8,015 bases of DNA from Marinagarivorans sp. UBA5870 (GCA_002432555.1 DJFO01000150.1:13648-21662), one strand, 5' to 3'; shown: positions 1-6,561, counted from the first letter of the stretch. Translations and numbers: made by a program. The notes: generated by a model not told the origin, from the letters alone.

Positions 1-485
1 GCTCCGACCATCATTTTAATTCCGGCGATACCAAAACCGTGTTTGGTATCCCAATAATAGCCGTCCGTCGGGGTCACTTTGATAACAGAAATTCGCGGGT
101 CGTCTTTACCGCCGGTGAACCATGTTTTCATGATGGGCTGCCAAAACTCCTCAATCTTCGCCGGATCCTTAGAGACCTCGCAGCGACCATTAAGCTCGAG
201 AAAATCCGAATGCGCAGAGCCCTGAAAATACAGCCGCACCCGAGGGTCGAGCCGCAGCTCCTGGTCTTTATGGGTGTCGCTTGCGCTCAAAAACCAGAGT
301 TTTCCTTCATCATCCACCCGCTGCACGCTCATGGGTCTGGCACCGCTGGATCCTTCGATGGTGACGGAGGTGCAGAAAAAACAACTCTTCGCGTGATCGA
401 CAATTTTGCGTATACGATCTACGGCCTCTTTGCCCTGCAAATTTTCACGGTTGTGTTCTGGCTGGTTTCGATTAATGGAATCCAT
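1..485 (-). CDS. General stress protein 26-like flavin-binding split-barrel protein (partial, 3' end cut)
   Basis: The minus strand is open from an ATG at 485 to the window edge, giving 161 residues with no stop. It matches the pyridoxamine 5'-phosphate oxidase-like split-barrel family annotated as general stress protein 26. Visible features are the strand with FFCTSV (36-41), ARPMSVQ (49-55), LWFLSASDTHK (63-73), a VRLYFQG strand (83-89) and a late WFTGGKDDPRISVIKV segment (122-137). Family members are usually about 160-180 residues, so only some 10-20 C-terminal residues are probably missing. Such proteins bind FMN or a related flavin in the cytoplasm and are linked to stress responses, but the exact reaction is generally unknown. 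The start is chosen because GAGGG lies 7 bases upstream. The gene follows glpK in the same direction with a 92-bp gap, so cotranscription is possible but not shown. Fold assignment is fairly sure; role is uncertain. Confidence 0.85.
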   Translation of the reverse strand, partial: MDSINRNQPEHNRENLQGKEAVDRIRKIVDHAKSCFFCTSVTIEGSSGARPMSVQRVDDEGKLWFLSASDTHKDQELRLDPRVRLYFQGSAHSDFLELNGRCEVSKDPAKIEEFWQPIMKTWFTGGKDDPRISVIKVTPTDGYYWDTKHGFGIAGIKMMVG

Positions 486-502
486 GATCAAACCCTCGGT
501 TT
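485..502 (-). promoter_or_regulatory. Ribosome binding site inside a small hairpin
   Basis: On the minus strand the Shine-Dalgarno sequence GAGGG (positions 497-493) sits 7 bases before the ATG at 485. It lies in the loop and 3' arm of a short potential hairpin, AAACC-GAG-GGTTT (502-490), preceded by a run of A. The stem is only 5 bp and AT-rich, so it may be chance rather than a real translational switch. The RBS itself is convincing and decides the start. Confidence 0.5.
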
Positions 503-577
503 TTTTTGAATGAAATAACCTAATAGGAAGGACCGCGTGGCCAACGTTAGGTTCTTTCTCACTCGGGGCCGCCGCAC

Positions 578-2056
578 TCAGACGCGGCATTTTTCCACAG
601 CATTTCGCCAGCCGGCGAGCATTCGCTCCCTTTCGTCCCCAGGCAGCCGCGGTTCGAAGCGGCAACTCGCGCTCCACCGTTCACCGATCTGTTGCAGATC
701 AGTGAAAAGACCCATTTGTAAACCGGCCAGGCGCGCCGCGCCAAGGGCGCTGCTTTCAATCATCGCCGGGCGCTCCACAGGCACTTCAACGATATCCGCG
801 AGTGATTGCAGCAACCAGGCATTGGCAGTCATGCCGCCGTCGACGCGCAACGCCGCGGGCCGTGTGCCGGAGTCGTCCGTCATGGCCTGAATCAGATCGC
901 GGGTCTGATAACAAACGGCTTCCAAGGCGGCCCGCGCAATTTCGGCTCGGCCGCTGTCCCGGGTCAGACCGCAGATCAAGCCGCGCGCGTGTGGCTCCCA
1001 ATGAGGCGCACCCAGTCCCGTAAAAGCGGGCACCAGATAAACCCCGCGGTTGGAGTCCAATCCGCGCGCGAGATCTTCCGTCTCGGCGGCATGACGAATA
1101 ATTCCCAGTTTGTCGCGCAACCACTGCACCGCGGCACCCGCGACAAAAATCGCTCCCTCCAACGCAAAGGTCGGGCGCCCGCGGATGCGATACGCCACTG
1201 TGGTCAACATCCGGTTGCGCGAGAGAACGGCCTGCTCTCCCAGATTCAAAAGGGCAAAACATCCGGTGCCGTAGGTGCTTTTCACCATGCCCTCGGTAAA
1301 ACATGCCTGGCCCACCATCGCCGCCTGCTGGTCACCGGCGACACCGGCAAGCGGCAGCCGCAGCCCGCCGAGCCCGACGACTGCCGTGCCGAAGTCGGCG
1401 GCGCAGTCGCGCACTTCCGGCAAGATCGCCGCGGGGATTTCCAGCAAGTCCAGGAGATCCTTGTCCCATTCCTGGGTGTGAATGTTGAAGAGCAGAGTGC
1501 GCGATGCATTAGTGGCGTCCGTGGCGTGGACCTTGCCGCCGGTCAGCTGCCAGATCAACCAGGAGTCCATGGTGCCGAACGCTAGATCGCCGCGTTTGGC
1601 TCGATTGCGGCCGTTGGGTATTCGATCGAGAATCCAAGCGATTTTGGTCGCGGAAAAATAGGGATCGGCCAGTAAGCCGGTGCGCTCCCGGATCAGGTTT
1701 TCTCCGCCCCGGTCGATCAGTTTGCGGCAATGATCGGCAGTGCGGCGGTCCTGCCATACGATGGCGGGGTAGACCGGCTCACCGGTTGTTTTGTCCCACA
1801 CCACGGTGGTTTCTCGCTGGTTGGTAATTCCGATACCAGCGACGCGCCCGGCTTCGTCCAACTGGCCGAGCGCGTCGCGGCACACTTTGGCGGTCACTTG
1901 CCAAATTTCCAATGGATCGTGTTCCACCCACCCATTCGCGGGGTAGTGTTGAGTGAACTCCTCTTGGGCTTTGGCGAGCACCGAACCGTCCGGTGCAAAC
2001 ACCATAGCTCGGCTGCTGGTAGTGCCCTGATCGATCGCCAATATGCAGTCCGACAT
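578..2056 (-). CDS. glpK: Glycerol kinase GlpK
   Basis: This 492-residue protein is a full-length FGGY-family glycerol kinase, which phosphorylates glycerol with ATP to sn-glycerol 3-phosphate in the cytoplasm. Seen in order are the N-terminal phosphate loop DQGTTSSR (9-16), the glycerol-binding NQRETT (79-84, with R81-E82), DPYFSATK (131-138, with Y133), [14 protein letters not shown] (161-174), [12 protein letters not shown] (239-250, D242 being the expected catalytic base), STYGTGCF (260-267), [16 protein letters not shown] (300-315), GLGAPHW (347-353) and the ATP-site RVDGGM (404-409). The length fits the family, usually about 495-505. The start at 2056 gives [16 protein letters not shown], the usual N-terminus, with GGGGG about 4 bases upstream. 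The reading frame extends 28 codons further upstream but that part is not conserved-looking. No glpF, glpD or glpR is visible here. It is divergent from corA. Confidence 0.97.
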   Translation of the reverse strand: MSDCILAIDQGTTSSRAMVFAPDGSVLAKAQEEFTQHYPANGWVEHDPLEIWQVTAKVCRDALGQLDEAGRVAGIGITNQRETTVVWDKTTGEPVYPAIVWQDRRTADHCRKLIDRGGENLIRERTGLLADPYFSATKIAWILDRIPNGRNRAKRGDLAFGTMDSWLIWQLTGGKVHATDATNASRTLLFNIHTQEWDKDLLDLLEIPAAILPEVRDCAADFGTAVVGLGGLRLPLAGVAGDQQAAMVGQACFTEGMVKSTYGTGCFALLNLGEQAVLSRNRMLTTVAYRIRGRPTFALEGAIFVAGAAVQWLRDKLGIIRHAAETEDLARGLDSNRGVYLVPAFTGLGAPHWEPHARGLICGLTRDSGRAEIARAALEAVCYQTRDLIQAMTDDSGTRPAALRVDGGMTANAWLLQSLADIVEVPVERPAMIESSALGAARLAGLQMGLFTDLQQIGERWSASCRFEPRLPGDERERMLAGWRNAVEKCRV

Positions 2057-2127
2057 GATTCCCCCAAAAAATGGTCTCTCTCGAATAGACATCCGCGTGG
2101 CGCTTTGATGCCCCTCGCCGCGCCGGA

Positions 2128-2156
2128 TTACAATGGGCAACTATAACGAATATAGT
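2128..2156 (+). promoter_or_regulatory. Candidate corA promoter
   Basis: TTACAA (2128-2133) and TATAGT (2151-2156) are separated by exactly 17 bases. The -10 box has one mismatch to TATAAT, while the -35 box is weak. It would start transcription near 2163, shortly before the corA RBS. The -10 is formed by the right arm of the inverted repeat at 2137-2159. It is inferred from sequence only. Confidence 0.4.
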
Positions 2157-2159
2157 TGC
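2137..2159. promoter_or_regulatory. Perfect inverted repeat between glpK and corA, candidate operator
   Basis: GCAACTATA (2137-2145) and its exact reverse complement TATAGTTGC (2151-2159) are separated by ACGAA. A perfect 9-bp dyad with a 5-bp spacer in the short divergent gap, overlapping the best -10 box, is what a repressor site would look like. It does not resemble the E. coli GlpR operator as I know it, and I do not recognise the regulator. It could also act as an RNA hairpin in the leader of either transcript. Confidence 0.55.
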
Positions 2160-2180
2160 ACCTTTTTCGGAGATGCGGTC

Positions 2181-3146
2181 ATGCTCATAAACTGCGTGGT
2201 TTATCAGGAAGGAAAGCGGCTGTGCGACATTCCTGTTGAGGCGATCAGCGATTACGTGGACCGTCCGGATTGTTTTGTCTGGGTCGCGCTGCGCGATGCG
2301 GAGCCCGCGGAACTGGACATTATGCAAGAGGAGTTCAACCTGCACGAGCTGGCGGTGGAGGACGCGCGCCACGGCCATCAGCGACCCAAAATCGAAGAGT
2401 ACGGGGATTCGCTGTTTGTCGTTATACACACGGTGGAAGTGGTCGAGGGAGAACTGCTGGTCGGGGAAGTCGCCATCTTTGTGGAGCGCGATTATGTGCT
2501 GTCGGTGCGCAGCCGCAGCCAGCAGGGATTTCTCGGGGTGCGCGCTCGCTGCGAGCGCGAACCGCACCAGTTGAAAATGGGCCCCGCTTTTGTTCTGTAC
2601 GCGCTCTTAGATGCCGTGGTGGATCGCTATTTTCCGATATTGGAAGCGCTCGAGTTGGAGCTCGAAGCGATCGAAGAGCAGATCTTCACCAAGCAGGCGC
2701 AGAAGGATACGATCGAGCGGCTCTACGCGCTGAAGCGCAAAATCACGGTGCTGAAACATGCGGCCACTCCGATGATGGAAGCAACGGCGAAACTCTATGG
2801 CGGTCGCGTGCCGCAAGTTTGCGCCAATACGCAGGAATATTTCCGCGACGTGCACGACCACCTCTACCGCATCAATACCTCAATTAATTCGATCCGCGAT
2901 ACCATCAGTACCGCCATTCAAGTGAGCCTTTCTATGGTGGCCATCGAAGAGAACGAAGTTAATAAACGTTTGGCTTCCTGGGCGGCCATTTTCGCTGCCG
3001 CCACTTTATTTGTTGGTATTTGGGGCATGAATTTCGAACACATGCCCGAGCTGAACTGGCGCTACGGCTACCCACTCGCCCTGGGAATGGTGACAGCCGT
3101 GTGTGGTTACCTCTACTACCGGTTTAAAAAGGCGGGCTGGCTCTAG
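2181..3146 (+). CDS. corA: CorA-type magnesium/cobalt transport protein
   Basis: This 321-residue protein is a CorA-family divalent cation channel of the inner membrane, which forms pentamers and carries Mg2+ and often Co2+ or Ni2+. It has the long soluble N-terminal domain (about 1-240), including HELAVEDARHGHQRPKIEEY (55-74), typical of the family, and a long charged helix (about 150-195). Two C-terminal membrane helices follow, about 264-283 and 296-314. The signature GMNFEHMPEL (282-291) lies at the end of the first. The GMN selectivity motif is intact, and the preceding residue is Trp where E. coli has Tyr. The ATG at 2181 is preferred because GGAG lies 8 bases upstream and the protein then aligns with family length. 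The frame continues 16 codons upstream through the promoter palindrome, which is unlikely to be coding. No terminator is seen after the stop. Confidence 0.95.
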   Translation: MLINCVVYQEGKRLCDIPVEAISDYVDRPDCFVWVALRDAEPAELDIMQEEFNLHELAVEDARHGHQRPKIEEYGDSLFVVIHTVEVVEGELLVGEVAIFVERDYVLSVRSRSQQGFLGVRARCEREPHQLKMGPAFVLYALLDAVVDRYFPILEALELELEAIEEQIFTKQAQKDTIERLYALKRKITVLKHAATPMMEATAKLYGGRVPQVCANTQEYFRDVHDHLYRINTSINSIRDTISTAIQVSLSMVAIEENEVNKRLASWAAIFAAATLFVGIWGMNFEHMPELNWRYGYPLALGMVTAVCGYLYYRFKKAGWL

Positions 3147-3181
3147 CAATTAAACAGCGTCAGTGTAAATTAAGGTAAAGA

Positions 3182-3210
3182 TTGAAGAACTGTGTAACGG
3201 ATTATTTAAA
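3182..3210 (+). promoter_or_regulatory. Candidate promoter for the esterase gene
   Basis: TTGAAG (3182-3187) and TTTAAA (3205-3210) are spaced by 17 bases, each matching four of six consensus positions. This lies in the 132-bp gap between corA and the esterase gene, in an AT-rich patch. GGATT (3199-3203) and AATCC (3210-3214) form a small inverted repeat around the -10. It is plausible but unproven, since readthrough from corA is also possible. Confidence 0.4.
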
Positions 3211-3278
3211 ATCCTGTCTGCGAACCGAAGGATCCGCACCGGATGGCCCAGGCGCTCGCACTCAGGAGGAAGGATCCA

Positions 3279-4310
3279 ATGAACAGAAAATCTTTTGCGC
3301 TTGTATTTTGCGTAACATTATCGGCCGTTGCGATGAGCAGCTGCAGGACCGACGAATATTCCGCCGAATCATCTTGCCCCGGCGCCGGCGGATCGGAATT
3401 ATTGACGTTGAGCACCGAGGACTGGCCCGATTGCCCTAGTGACGCTTACACCCTTGTCTCGGATCTTGCGTATGCGGCGGGTGCTCAAAAACTGGATGTT
3501 TATCTGCCGAAGACGGGCCAGGGTCCGTTTCCAACAGTGGTCTGGAGCCACGGTGGCGGCTGGCAAAGCGGATCCAAGCTCAATGTAAAGCAGGCATTAT
3601 GGTTGGTTTGCGAAGGATTCGCCGTAGCGTCGGTGGAATATCGACTCACAACGGATTCGACTGGCAGTCCCCAACCATTCCCCGCACAGATCCACGACCT
3701 TAAGGCCGCGGTGCGATTCCTGCGGGCGAACGCGGCGGAATATGCGCTCGACCCGGACCGGTTTGCCTCCTTTGGCAGTTCCGCTGGCGGCCATCTCGCA
3801 GCCCTGGTTGGGACTGCGGGAGATGCGGCCGAGCTGGAAGACTTGTCCATGGGACATGGGGAATTTTCGAGCGCGGTGCAAGCGACCGTCGCTTGGTTCC
3901 CGCCCGTGCAATTTTCGACGATGGATCAAGAACTGGATATTTTGGCCGCCGCGGGCGTGTGTCCCGCGTCGGCCAGCCATCACGACGAACCGGATTCGGG
4001 GGAAAGCAAGTTGGTCGGCTGCACTGTAGGGGAAGCGAGCTGCGCGCCGGCCGTAGCCCGCGCCAGCCCCCTCACTTATGTGGACCCAACCGACCCGCCC
4101 TTTTTACTGCTGCACGGGGACCAGGACTGTGTCGCGCCTTATCAGCAAAGCGAGCATCTGTACGATGCGCTCGAGACGCAAGGTGTTTGCGCTACCCACA
4201 GGACAGTCCAAGGGGCGGCTCACTCCAACGATGCCTCCGCTTGGACGAGTGCGAAGGTGCGGAAAATAACCCTAGAGTTTCTCAGCGAGGCTCTTTCGGC
4301 TCGGCGCTAG
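3279..4310 (+). CDS. Predicted lipoprotein alpha/beta-hydrolase esterase
   Basis: This 343-residue protein has the layout of the hormone-sensitive-lipase/BD-FAE-like esterases. The oxyanion motif HGGGW is at 91-95, the nucleophile elbow GSSAG at 166-170 (Ser168), LLHGDQD at 277-283 with the likely catalytic Asp283, and GAAH at 312-315 with His315. The family includes carboxylesterases and acetyl-xylan or feruloyl esterases, but the substrate cannot be read from the sequence. The N-terminus is a signal peptide (about 1-21) ending in MSSC, a plausible though non-canonical lipobox with Cys22 as lipid anchor. Eight further cysteines (33, 52, 111, 228, 248, 255, 284, 304) fit an exported protein with disulfides. 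The start at 3279 is set by the strong AGGAGG upstream; an in-frame ATG 12 codons earlier lacks this and would spoil the signal peptide. Its stop interlocks with that of the convergent methyltransferase. Confidence 0.88.
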   Translation: MNRKSFALVFCVTLSAVAMSSCRTDEYSAESSCPGAGGSELLTLSTEDWPDCPSDAYTLVSDLAYAAGAQKLDVYLPKTGQGPFPTVVWSHGGGWQSGSKLNVKQALWLVCEGFAVASVEYRLTTDSTGSPQPFPAQIHDLKAAVRFLRANAAEYALDPDRFASFGSSAGGHLAALVGTAGDAAELEDLSMGHGEFSSAVQATVAWFPPVQFSTMDQELDILAAAGVCPASASHHDEPDSGESKLVGCTVGEASCAPAVARASPLTYVDPTDPPFLLLHGDQDCVAPYQQSEHLYDALETQGVCATHRTVQGAAHSNDASAWTSAKVRKITLEFLSEALSARR

Positions 4311-5080
4311 GTGCCGCTCGGGGTGGCAACACCCCCTGGTCCTGAGTCGGCCTTGCGCAGAACGCAGAGCAGGGATATGCCGAACGGCAAATTGAAGTAC
4401 TTTAGGAAAAATCGTTCAGCGCCGAAGACCTTGCGGAAAATCGTATTGACGAGATTTTGCGGCGGCTTAGTGCCCACGACATAAGGATCTCGCGTCAGGC
4501 GCTGCTTTAAGCGGACCAGCGAAATCAGCGGGAAGAGAAAGGTGTTGAAGTAGCTGATCTTTACAGGAGAAAACGCCACCGCGGCGGCTTTCGCCAAAAA
4601 ATTGCTCGAGGTGTAACGGCGTTTGTGATGGAGGAACCGGTCGTGTTGCCCGAATAACCACTGATAGGCCGGTACGGTGATGAACAATTGACCGTTCGGC
4701 TTGAGCAGCCGGTGCAATGCCTTGAGGGTCTCTTCGTCCCGCTCGATGTGTTCAAGCACGTCAAACATGCAGATCAAATCGAACTGGCCGTCCTTAAAGG
4801 GTATGTCCAGCGGACAACAGCCGGCCTTGATTACATACCGTTGACCGGTACTTTTCATCGCCAGATCCCGCGCAGTCGGGTCCATTTCTAGGGCGCTCAC
4901 CTCGCCAAACCTCGCCAACATTTCCAAATTGCCGCCGGTTCCGCAACCTACCTCAAGGATTCTGCTACTGGCAGGCAACTGCAGTTGTTCGATAACCGAC
5001 ACAAGGATCGCGCGTCGTCCAAGAAACCACCAATGGCGCGTTTCGGTTTCCGCCATTTCGAGATATGCTGCTGGCTCCAT
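4307..5080 (-). CDS. Class I SAM-dependent methyltransferase
   Basis: This 257-residue protein has the Rossmann-type methyltransferase core. Motif I EVGCGTGGN (43-51) binds S-adenosylmethionine, acidic LEMD (64-67) ends strand two, and FDLICMFDVLEHIERDEETL (100-119) is the motif shared with the UbiE/Methyltransf_11 and Methyltransf_23 groups. It is followed by LLKPNGQLFITVPAY (125-139). The opening HWWFLGRR (16-23) and the C-terminal part with HHKRRYT (151-157), YFNTFLFPLISLVRL (177-191) and NLPFGISLLCVLRK (230-243) belong to a recognisable subfamily often found near glycosyltransferases, with poorly defined substrates. The hydrophobic C-terminal segments could touch the membrane. No glycosyltransferase is seen nearby. 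The ATG at 5080 has a modest GGTGGA a few bases upstream, and M9 is a possible alternative. It overlaps the convergent esterase gene by 4 bp. Confidence 0.9.
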   Translation of the reverse strand: MEPAAYLEMAETETRHWWFLGRRAILVSVIEQLQLPASSRILEVGCGTGGNLEMLARFGEVSALEMDPTARDLAMKSTGQRYVIKAGCCPLDIPFKDGQFDLICMFDVLEHIERDEETLKALHRLLKPNGQLFITVPAYQWLFGQHDRFLHHKRRYTSSNFLAKAAAVAFSPVKISYFNTFLFPLISLVRLKQRLTRDPYVVGTKPPQNLVNTIFRKVFGAERFFLKYFNLPFGISLLCVLRKADSGPGGVATPSGT

Positions 5081-5261
5081 AAAGAATCCACCCGGTTTGA
5101 GATTCTAAGGATCGCATTGCTTTTGTTATTGGTTGCGATGCTTATGTAACAAAAGTCTTGTGACAAAACTTTCTGCGACAAGCTTCCTGGCTAGGCTTTG
5201 TGTGAGAAAACGCCCTAAGCGAAGCTCGATGTAACTTAATAATGGAAGAGCACCGTCAGCT

Positions 5262-5294
5262 GTTCTGTCAGTTTGTGTTGGTATAGGACAGAAC
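5262..5294. repeat. 8-bp inverted repeat (hairpin or operator)
   Basis: GTTCTGTC at 5262-5269 is matched exactly by GACAGAAC at 5287-5294, with a 17-base spacer. No T-tract follows on either strand, so it is not an intrinsic terminator. It lies roughly 180-220 bp upstream of the methyltransferase start and could be a regulator site or an RNA fold. Confidence 0.45.
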
Positions 5295-5331
5295 GAACGA
5301 GCAGGAGTTTAACAGTAAATTCGAGGGATGC

Positions 5332-5374
5332 CCACCCGGGCGCTGACCGCGAGTTTCGCTGCGTTTCCGGGTGG
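5332..5374. other. Strong composite stem-loop downstream of the Spy-like gene
   Basis: The outer stem CCACCCGG (5332-5339) pairs with CCGGGTGG (5367-5374). Inside it CGC (5341-5343) pairs with GCG (5361-5363), and GCGA (5349-5352) pairs with TCGC (5356-5359) around a GTT loop. That is 15 bp of nested pairing in 43 bases. It sits about 33 bp past the stop of the minus-strand gene ending at 5407, so it may protect or end that mRNA. There is no T-tract, so a Rho-independent terminator in the strict sense is unlikely. A REP-like element is an alternative. Confidence 0.5.
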
Positions 5375-5406
5375 AGGCGCGGCGGCGGCGCCGCACTCAA
5401 TGGGGC

Positions 5407-5757
5407 TTAGCCACCTACCTTCTCGTGGTGCTCCTCGCACTTTTCAGCCCAATGCTCCTTCTTCTCTTTGTGGGCCTCTTTGATAGATTCGTATTGTTTA
5501 AATTCCTTCTCAGACAAAACTGCCTTTAGTTGATCGTGTTTCTGCTCGCGCAGCTTATCGATTTCATCTTTCGCCTTTTCCTTCACCTGCTTGGCTTGAT
5601 CTTCGTACTGGTCCTGAATTTTTTCAACTTGCTCCGCACGGTCACCTTTGAGATTTAGGGATTTCACCAGGTCCGTATGGTTTTTGTCGCCGGCAAAGGC
5701 GGTAACAGGCGCAGCCACCACTAAAATACCGACGGCTAAAATAGATTTTATCTTCAT
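5407..5757 (-). CDS. Small Spy/CpxP-like periplasmic protein with His/Cys-rich tail
   Basis: This 116-residue protein starts with a clear Sec signal peptide, MKIKSILAVGILVVAAPVTA followed by FA, with cleavage expected after AFA (residue 22). The 94-residue mature part is extremely charged and helical. It has two LTxxQ-like segments, SLNLKGDRAEQVEKI (33-47) and VLSEKEFKQYESI (80-92), separated by a long helix rich in Lys, Glu, Asp and Gln (48-79). This is the arrangement of Spy/CpxP-type envelope-stress chaperones and related metal-resistance proteins, though similarity is at the pattern level. The tail holds H96, H102, C107, H110 and H111, suggesting metal binding. The single Cys could also form a dimer. 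AGGAG lies 7 bases before the ATG. It stands alone, with long gene-free DNA on both sides, which fits an independently induced stress gene. Confidence 0.75.
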   Translation of the reverse strand: MKIKSILAVGILVVAAPVTAFAGDKNHTDLVKSLNLKGDRAEQVEKIQDQYEDQAKQVKEKAKDEIDKLREQKHDQLKAVLSEKEFKQYESIKEAHKEKKEHWAEKCEEHHEKVGG

Positions 5758-5832
5758 AAACTTCTCCTCGCTGAAATTCTGTTTTGTTTTTACAGCCCAG
5801 CGGATTTAGCAAGTTTAATGCCTGCGCCTCCG

Positions 5833-5866
5833 GCGCCCATTCTGCGGAGTTGGGCGCGTCTTTTTT
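5833..5866 (+). terminator. Plus-strand intrinsic terminator without an upstream plus-strand gene
   Basis: GCGCCCA (5833-5839) pairs with TGGGCGC (5851-5857) around an 11-base loop, followed by GTC and six T (5861-5866). The overlapping GCGCC/GGCGC hairpin (5824-5836) gives an alternative fold. It is a good Rho-independent terminator for the plus strand, yet the nearest gene to the left (5407-5757) runs the other way. A weak plus promoter may precede it: TTTACA at 5789-5794 and TTTAAT at 5814-5819, spaced 19. Confidence 0.6.
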
Positions 5867-5959
5867 CGAAATTCGGCAGAAACGAGCTTTTATTTTTGAA
5901 ATTTTTACAAAACACTCGCTAAAGAGGGTTTTTTCCGCTTGCAATCACTCCGTATGAAA

Positions 5960-6078
5960 GACCGCAGAGCAAACGGCTGTAGGGTGCGCGACCTGCCTCG
6001 ACGATAGGCCGCTCGCCCATTAATTTGCGTGTGAAGTGGCTGCATAAAAATTTGTTCGGTGGCGAACAGTCTTTTTTT
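5960..6078 (+). ncRNA. Candidate small structured RNA ending in an intrinsic terminator
   Basis: The core at 5982-6018 folds into a long hairpin. GGGTG (5982-5986) pairs with CGCCC (6014-6018, one G-U pair). GCG (5988-5990) pairs with CGC (6010-6012) after a C/T mismatch, and GCCT (5995-5998) pairs with AGGC (6006-6009) after a 4-base bulge. A terminator with seven T follows at 6053-6078. This GC-rich folded block stands out in AT-rich DNA. The 5' end is a guess: TATGAA at 5953-5958 could be a -10 box, though no good -35 is seen. I do not recognise it as a known RNA family; it could be an Hfq-type sRNA, a leader, or chance. The main hairpin also folds on the minus strand. Confidence 0.4.
6053..6078 (+). 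terminator. Plus-strand intrinsic terminator after the structured RNA segment
   Basis: TGTTCG (6053-6058) pairs with CGAACA (6063-6068) around a GTGG tetraloop, with an additional T-G pair outside. GTC and seven T (6072-6078) follow. It is a compact, typical Rho-independent terminator, with no protein gene directly upstream on this strand. Confidence 0.65.
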
Positions 6079-6191
6079 ATTCAACACCCGGAAAAATGTC
6101 GTCCGATCGTTGTGGAAATTTTTCCCCAGCTTTATAGTCAGTTTGACTAAGAAGGCCCCAACACAAAAAATCGGGGAATATTCGTCCTTCG

Positions 6192-6246
6192 AGCATCCAT
6201 CTTGAGACGCAGTTAATATTTGAGGTAAAAACAGGATGCTTTTTTT
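6192..6246 (+). terminator. Possible third plus-strand terminator with a long loop
   Basis: AGCATCC (6192-6198) is exactly complementary to GGATGCT (6234-6240), and a run of seven T covers 6240-6246. The 35-base loop is long for an intrinsic terminator and weakens the call. Inside it no strong secondary stem was seen. Confidence 0.4.
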
Positions 6247-6281
6247 GACGTGAAGTGGAATAAATAGGATTAACGGAGATA

Positions 6282-6443
6282 TACCTCACGGATATTTTTA
6301 CCCTGGCGGTAAAATTTTACCTAGCAGTAACTCTACCTAAGCAGTACACAAGTACCTGGGCGTCATCGAAACTCGATAACTAACAGGTACCTGAGCGGTC
6401 CTGGGATGCCAAGCAGTTTATAGGTACCCGAGCAATAAAATGC
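6282..6443. repeat. Degenerate ~18-bp tandem repeat array upstream of the cellulase gene
   Basis: Units begin at 6282, 6299, 6318, 6334, 6353, a decayed one near 6371, then 6388, 6407 and 6425, with steps of 16-19 bases. The core is close to TACCTGAGCAGTA. Clear copies are TACCTAGCAGTA (6318), TACCTAAGCAGTA (6334), TACCTGAGCGGT (6388) and TGCCAAGCAGT (6407). The core has partial dyad symmetry (TAC to GTA), best in TACCCTGGCGGTA at 6299. It may be a cluster of binding sites for one regulator or a repetitive leader RNA. ATGCTGTA also occurs twice just beyond it (6440 and 6460). Confidence 0.6.
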
Positions 6444-6540
6444 TGTACAACGGTCGGCGATGCTGTAGTTCGCTTATTTGGCTCTAGTGGCCAACAACCC
6501 ATTGAAATAAAGCTAAAAAGTTCTGGGTTCGACGAAAGTC

Positions 6541-6561
6541 ATACAAAAACCCCATTTGTAT
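6541..6561. promoter_or_regulatory. Perfect inverted repeat at the cellulase promoter region, candidate operator
   Basis: ATACAAA (6541-6547) and TTTGTAT (6555-6561) are exact inverted copies with a 7-base spacer, AACCCCA. The right arm overlaps TATAAA (6559-6564), the best -10 candidate before the cellulase start at 6595. No good -35 is present at the right distance, which would suit an activator-dependent promoter. The regulator is unknown. Confidence 0.45.

Larger units (their letters stand above)
5081..5406. other. Gene-free interval rich in inverted repeats
   Basis: I see no credible protein gene between the methyltransferase start and the end of the Spy-like gene. The interval holds three inverted repeats. 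One is ATCGCA/TGCGAT (5111-5116 with 5134-5139). The second is GTTCTGTC/GACAGAAC (5262-5269 with 5287-5294, 17-nt loop). The third is a long folded element at 5332-5374. A GC-rich run at 5375-5394 includes the palindrome GCGGCGCCGC. The methyltransferase promoter must lie in the left part, but no strong consensus match is seen. Confidence 0.6.

Noticed and set aside
571..588. Hairpin GCCGC/GCGGC at the glpK stop codon as a terminator
   Set aside because: On the glpK strand no T-tract follows; on the other strand the T-run lies inside glpK coding sequence.
806..1585. Long plus-strand open frame of 259 codons
   Set aside because: It lies wholly opposite glpK, whose motifs are intact; the frame is a GC-rich shadow with no family resemblance.
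5642..5944. Minus-strand frame of 100 codons overlapping the Spy-like gene start
   Set aside because: It is out of frame with a protein that has a good signal peptide and ribosome site, and it crosses the terminator-like hairpin.
5950..6020. Structured segment as a cyclic-di-GMP (GEMM) riboswitch
   Set aside because: Some short pieces such as GAAAG and GCAAAC recall it, but the conserved order and the tetraloop-receptor arrangement are missing, and no suitable gene follows.
5905..6289. Two short minus-strand frames (60 and 70 codons) in the gene-free region
   Set aside because: There is no convincing ribosome site or recognisable domain, and one crosses the structured RNA segment and its terminator.
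6282..6443. The tandem array as a CRISPR
   Set aside because: Repeats are short, imperfect and spaced only a few bases apart, with no unique 30-40 bp spacers and no cas genes.
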